64,000 bases of DNA from Dankookia rubra (GTDB taxonomy: Bacteria > Pseudomonadota > Alphaproteobacteria > Acetobacterales > Acetobacteraceae): positions 62,001 to 126,000 of the forward strand of contig NZ_SMSJ01000011.1 of the NCBI RefSeq assembly GCF_004355005.1, written 5' to 3'. Within the stretch, counting starts at the first letter, position 1. Each line of letters begins with the position of its first letter. The position numbers were made by a program, and so were the translations under genes. This document shows, in pieces, positions 60,580-64,000 of the stretch. The notes under the pieces are model-generated. The model did not search any database and was not told the DNA's origin. It saw only the letters and a list, made by a program, of their open reading frames with translations.

Positions 60580-61445
60580 CGCGCCGGGATATCCCCGCCG
60601 ACCACGGCGCGGAGTTCGTCGTCCGCTTCCGGCGTCACCCCGAACCACTCGGAAAAACCCGGCCGCGCCTGGTGCAGCAGCATCCCGAGCCCCTCCACCG
60701 CGGCTAGGCCGCGCGTCCGGGCGGCGGCCAGCAGCGGCGTCTCGCGCGGGACATAGACGATGTCGGCGACGACGGCCGCGGCCGGCAGCGGCGCGAGGTC
60801 GATCGCCAGGCCGGGCTGCCCCTGCATCCCGAGCGAGGTGGTGTTCACCAGCATCGCCGCCCCGGCCAGCGGCGGCGCCTCGGCGACCGAGACCGGCCCG
60901 CCCAGCGCCCGGGCCAGCGCCTCCGCCCGGGCCGGGGTGCGGTTGACCAGCGTGACGCCGGGACAGCCGGCATCGAGCAGCGCCGCGGCGATGGCCCGGG
61001 CCGAGCCGCCGGCGCCGAGGATCACCGCCGGCCCGGCATCCGGCGCCCAGCCCGGCGCGGCCTCCCGGCAATTGGCCAGGAACCCCCAGCCATCGGTGTT
61101 CGATCCCTCGATGGCGCCGTCGCGGAAGACCAGCGTGTTCACCGCCCCGGCGCGATGCGCGGTGGCGTCGACCCGGTCACAGACGGCGAAGGCGGCCTCC
61201 TTGTGCGGGATGGTGACGTTGGCGCCGCGGAAGCCGAGATCGGCGAGCGCCCGCACGGCCGAGGCGAAGGCCTCCGGCCGCACCGGGAGGGGCACATAGG
61301 CGCCGTCGATGCCGTGGCGGCGCAGCCAGAGCCCGTGCAGGCGGGGCGAGCGGGAATGGCCGACGGGCCAGCCCAGGATGCCGGCGAGGCGGGCATGCCC
61401 CGAAAGCAGGGGCGCCGACAGCAGGGGGCCGGAGAGCGGGGTCAT
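60576..61445 (-). CDS. aroE: Shikimate dehydrogenase
   Basis: The 289-residue enzyme reduces 3-dehydroshikimate with NADPH. Substrate-site motifs are GWPVGHSRSPRLHG, NVTIPHKE (catalytic lysine) and EGSNTDGWGF (catalytic aspartate). The NADP Rossmann turn is LGAGGSARAI, followed by NRTPARA for the 2'-phosphate. A slightly extended N-terminus (SGPLLSAPLLSG) looks degenerate and the true start may lie a few codons later. A maf gene, which often precedes aroE in this group, is not here; instead a divergent methyltransferase gene lies 114 bases away. Confidence 0.95.
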   Translation of the reverse strand: MTPLSGPLLSAPLLSGHARLAGILGWPVGHSRSPRLHGLWLRRHGIDGAYVPLPVRPEAFASAVRALADLGFRGANVTIPHKEAAFAVCDRVDATAHRAGAVNTLVFRDGAIEGSNTDGWGFLANCREAAPGWAPDAGPAVILGAGGSARAIAAALLDAGCPGVTLVNRTPARAEALARALGGPVSVAEAPPLAGAAMLVNTTSLGMQGQPGLAIDLAPLPAAAVVADIVYVPRETPLLAAARTRGLAAVEGLGMLLHQARPGFSEWFGVTPEADDELRAVVGGDIPAR

Positions 61446-61559
61446 GCGCCATGCAAACCGCGCCCGCCCGCCCGGGTCAATGGCGCGGGGCCGGCAATCG
61501 GGCCTTTGCCGCCCCGCCGCGCCGACCTATGGGGGCCCGACCTTCGGAGGATCGCGCCG

Positions 61560-62216
61560 ATGACCCAGACCACGCCGCCGCCCGGCACGCTCAAGGCCGC
61601 CCAGGATGTCGGGCGCGACTGGATCGAGGCCGCCTATTTCGCCGAGGCCGAGCCGGCCGCGGAGATGCAATGGGCGACCATCATCCTGCCCTTCCTGCAG
61701 GTCGAGGCGACGGGGATCGACCTCTCGGTCACCATGGACCTCGCCGCCGGGCGCGGGCGGAACGCGGCGAAGCTGCTGCCCATGGCGGGCCGGCTGCATA
61801 TCGTCGACATCCATGCCTCGAACGTCGCGCTCTGCCGGGCTCGCTTCGGCGAGGACCCGCGCATCGCCTATGCGGCCAATGACGGCTGCAGCCTGCCGGT
61901 GCCGGACGCGACGCTGAGCTTCCTGTTCTGCTTCGATGCCATGGTGCACTTCGACAGCGACGTGGTGCGGGCCTACCTGGCCGAGGCGCGGCGGGCCCTG
62001 CGGCCGGGCGGGCATGCCTTCCTGCACCACTCGAACGACATGTCGCTGGCCGGCGGCGACTTCCGGCGGCACCCGCACTGGCGGAACACCATGTCGCTGG
62101 CCCTGATGCGCCATTACGCGGCGAAGGAGGGGCTGCTGGTGGTGCGGCAGCAGCCGCTCGACTGGGCGCATGACGGCAGCGACATCGACGGGCTGACGCT
62201 GTTGCGGGCGCCCTAG
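61560..62216 (+). CDS. Class I SAM-dependent methyltransferase
   Basis: This 218-residue protein has the SAM-binding motif I VTMDLAAGRGRNAAKLL (a variant of DxGxGxG), HIVDIHASNVALCRARF as motif II, and FCFDAMVHFDSDVVRAYL with PGGHAFLHHSN for later motifs. It resembles small-molecule methyltransferases of the ubiE/type 11 kind; the substrate is unknown. CGGAGGATCGCG precedes the ATG at 61560. It is divergent from aroE and convergent with the MFS gene (20 bases apart). Confidence 0.85.
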   Translation: MTQTTPPPGTLKAAQDVGRDWIEAAYFAEAEPAAEMQWATIILPFLQVEATGIDLSVTMDLAAGRGRNAAKLLPMAGRLHIVDIHASNVALCRARFGEDPRIAYAANDGCSLPVPDATLSFLFCFDAMVHFDSDVVRAYLAEARRALRPGGHAFLHHSNDMSLAGGDFRRHPHWRNTMSLALMRHYAAKEGLLVVRQQPLDWAHDGSDIDGLTLLRAP

Positions 62217-62235
62217 CCGGGTGCCCGCCGGCGGC

Positions 62236-63480
62236 TTACTCCGCCGCGGCCGGCACCCCGGCGGGCGGCGCCGCCGCCTTGGCCCACAACTCCGGCTGCA
62301 GCTCCTCCGGCCGGTTCGGGAAAACCAGGGCGCAGCAGAAGGTCAGCACCCCGAAGGCCGCCAGCACCAGCATCGGCGCGGTCAGGCTGCCCGTCGCCTC
62401 GTGCAGGAAGCCGATCAGCGGGGAGGCCGCGGCGGCGCCGAGGAAGCCGATGGTGAAGCGGACGGAATAGAGCTTGGTCCGCAGCGCCGGCGCCACGTAG
62501 CGCGCGGTCATCGTCTCGTTCACCGTCACCTGGCCGAAGACCGAGGCGGCGATCAGCGCCGAGAGCGGCAGCACCACCCAGCCATCGGCATAGGCCAGCA
62601 GCACCATCGCCGGGACCAGCACCAGGGCGAGCGGCAGGAAGATCGCCTTCAGGGTCCGCCGGTCGATCAGGTTGCCGACGGTGAACTGGGTCAGCCCGCC
62701 GCAGAGCGTCGCGGCGAAGGCCAGCAGCCCGACCACCGGCAGCAGGTCCGGCGAGGAGGCCAGGCGCTCCTCCATCAGCTTCGGCAGCAGCAGGGTGAAG
62801 GCGTTGAAGATCAGGCCGGAGACCGCGGCGATGGTCAGCAGCACGGCGACCGCGCGGCGGACGATGGCGCGCGGGATGACCGGGAAGGGCTTCTGCGGCC
62901 CGGCCGCCTTGGCGGTGTCGAAGGCCGGCTCCCGCAGGTAGAGCAGGCCGAGGACCAGCGCGATCGTCCCCGGCACCAGGAAGGCGAAGTGCCAGCCCAG
63001 CCGCGCCGCCAGCACCGCGGTGACCACCGGGGCGAGGGCCACGCCGAGATTGCCGAAGACGCCGTTGATGCCGACCGCGCGGCCGACCCGCGTCCCCGCC
63101 GCCTCGACCAGCATCGCCGTGCCGATCGGGTGGTAGATGGCGGAGAAGGCGCCCATGCAGGCCAGCGCGATGCCGAGCGCCAGCGGCGAGGTGGCGATGC
63201 CGGCGGCCAGCATCGAGGCGCCGACGCCGAGGAAGAAGGCGCACATCAGCGCCTTCCGCCCGACCCGCTCGGCCAGCCAGCCCATCGGCAGGGCGCCGAG
63301 CCCGTAGAGCACGAACATCGCGGTGCCGAGGGCGAGGATCGGCCCGTAGTCGCGGCCGAAGGCCTCCGGCGCCTGCTGGACGATGCCGAGCACCGCGGTG
63401 GCGAGGATCAGCAGGCCGTAGTGGTTCAGGGTATGCGCGGCGTTGATGAAGATGATCTGCCGCTTGCCGGGGTCGTGCAT
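62236..63480 (-). CDS. MFS transporter
   Basis: This 414-residue protein has twelve predicted hydrophobic helices in two six-helix halves and the MFS loop motif GWLAERVGRKAL between helices 2 and 3. FHLPL-like substrate signatures are not visible. The N-terminal AAHTLNHYGLLILATAV resembles the nitrate/sialate- or fosmidomycin-type permeases. The substrate is unknown. It is transcribed divergently from an AraC-type regulator with a 73-base gap, so the regulator may control it; this is inference from layout. Confidence 0.87.
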   Translation of the reverse strand: MHDPGKRQIIFINAAHTLNHYGLLILATAVLGIVQQAPEAFGRDYGPILALGTAMFVLYGLGALPMGWLAERVGRKALMCAFFLGVGASMLAAGIATSPLALGIALACMGAFSAIYHPIGTAMLVEAAGTRVGRAVGINGVFGNLGVALAPVVTAVLAARLGWHFAFLVPGTIALVLGLLYLREPAFDTAKAAGPQKPFPVIPRAIVRRAVAVLLTIAAVSGLIFNAFTLLLPKLMEERLASSPDLLPVVGLLAFAATLCGGLTQFTVGNLIDRRTLKAIFLPLALVLVPAMVLLAYADGWVVLPLSALIAASVFGQVTVNETMTARYVAPALRTKLYSVRFTIGFLGAAAASPLIGFLHEATGSLTAPMLVLAAFGVLTFCCALVFPNRPEELQPELWAKAAAPPAGVPAAAE

Positions 63481-63553
63481 CGGGCGCTTCCTGGTCTTTC
63501 CTCGGGCGTTGGACTGATCCTATCCTGGCCGTCCCGCGACGTTCGGCCAATCC

Positions 63554-64000
63554 ATGTCTCCAACCGGCCATTTCCCGCCCGCCCCGACCCGCCGCCTGCC
63601 GCAGGATGCGGTGGACCGGCCGCTGGTCGGCTTCACCCGCGACTATGCGGACGGGGAGGCGGTGCCGCGGCATTCGCACGAGCGGGTCCAGCTTCTCTAC
63701 GCCACGCGCGGCATCATGCGGATCACCACCGATGCCGCCGGCTTCGTGGTGCCGCCGGGCCGCGCGCTCTGGCTGCCGGCCGCGGTGCCCCACGTCACCG
63801 CCATGCAGGGGCCGGTGGCGATGCGGGCGCTGTTCCTCCGCGCCGATGCGGCCCAGGCGGTGCGGATGGGGGCAGGCCCGGCCGGCGTCACCGTCCTGGC
63901 GGTCTCGCCCCTGCTGCGGGAGCTGATCCTCGCCGCCTGTTCCGAGCCGCTGGAATGGGACGAGGCCGGCCGCGGCGGGCATCTGGCGGCGCTGATCCTG
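63554..64000 (+). CDS. AraC-family transcriptional regulator (N-terminal part)
   Basis: The frame is open to the window end, so 149 residues are visible. They form a cupin ligand-binding domain: GFTRDYADGEAVPRHSHERVQLLYATRGIMRI, then FVVPPGRALWLPAAVPHVT, typical of AraC regulators such as those with RHSH metal or ligand contacts. The C-terminal helix-turn-helix pair lies beyond the window, so the DNA-binding assignment is inferred from the cupin type and from the divergent MFS gene. Confidence 0.72.
   Translation, partial: MSPTGHFPPAPTRRLPQDAVDRPLVGFTRDYADGEAVPRHSHERVQLLYATRGIMRITTDAAGFVVPPGRALWLPAAVPHVTAMQGPVAMRALFLRADAAQAVRMGAGPAGVTVLAVSPLLRELILAACSEPLEWDEAGRGGHLAALIL

Overview
The window is about 70% G+C, very densely coded, and reads as chromosomal backbone of an alphaproteobacterium, most likely a Roseomonas-like Acetobacteraceae. 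This rests on the aroE-coaE-dnaQ order, a class I PHA synthase, Bug-type solute-binding proteins, a Liv-type ABC operon and strong GC3 bias. That assignment is inference; there is no rRNA or marker gene to settle it. I found no transposase, integrase, phage gene or CRISPR array. The two tRNAs, Leu(TAA) and Arg(CCT), show no integrated element beside them.

Layout. 1-8 kb: the end of a DinG-like helicase, a TerB-like protein, a four-gene minus-strand operon (NTF2-like, CDF metal exporter, zinc alcohol dehydrogenase, membrane protein), a Bax-inhibitor-1 gene with a clear promoter and terminator, and a large FtsX-type permease. 8-18 kb: TerC, an SDR, yicC-gmk, a DUF4142 protein, a TrxR-like flavoenzyme, a HAD phosphatase with a GH13 glucosidase, a short ribosome hibernation factor, and phaC. 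18-22 kb: a run of small or unknown genes (a putative toroid protein, a 24-residue membrane peptide, a PGPGW-like membrane protein, two hypotheticals, cspA) ending at tRNA-Leu. 22-35 kb: a hydroxyacid dehydrogenase, an enolase-superfamily enzyme with a small lipoprotein, an RlmM-like methyltransferase, DUF423, endonuclease V, an acyl-CoA ligase, an orphan ZnuA with a perfect Zur-type operator at its start codon, prolyl aminopeptidase, DUF892, tRNA-Arg, cbpA-cbpM and acetate kinase.

35-42 kb is a seven-gene minus-strand operon joining a flavin aromatic hydroxylase, a hydroxyquinol-type intradiol dioxygenase and a complete Liv ABC transporter (binding protein, H, M, G, F). It looks like an uptake-plus-ring-cleavage unit for an aromatic or N-heteroaromatic compound. 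42-50 kb: hemW, MAPEG, rhodanese, an NHL propeller protein, two divergent Bug binding proteins and a ClC channel. 49.6-56 kb: a peptide-type binding protein and a molybdoenzyme operon matching the cytoplasmic SoeABC sulfite dehydrogenase layout. 56-64 kb: an HpcH/HpaI aldolase, a GST, two SDRs, aroE-coaE-dnaQ with ATGA overlaps, a methyltransferase, and an MFS transporter divergent from a truncated AraC-type regulator.

The most unusual non-coding signal is a dispersed family of paired hairpins. Three full copies of 134-144 bp fill the whole gap between convergent genes (849-992, 44344-44480, 49523-49656), and two half copies lie at 35366-35400 and 23011-23047. They share a purine-rich stem closed by a TGCC or TACC loop and look like a mobile bidirectional terminator.
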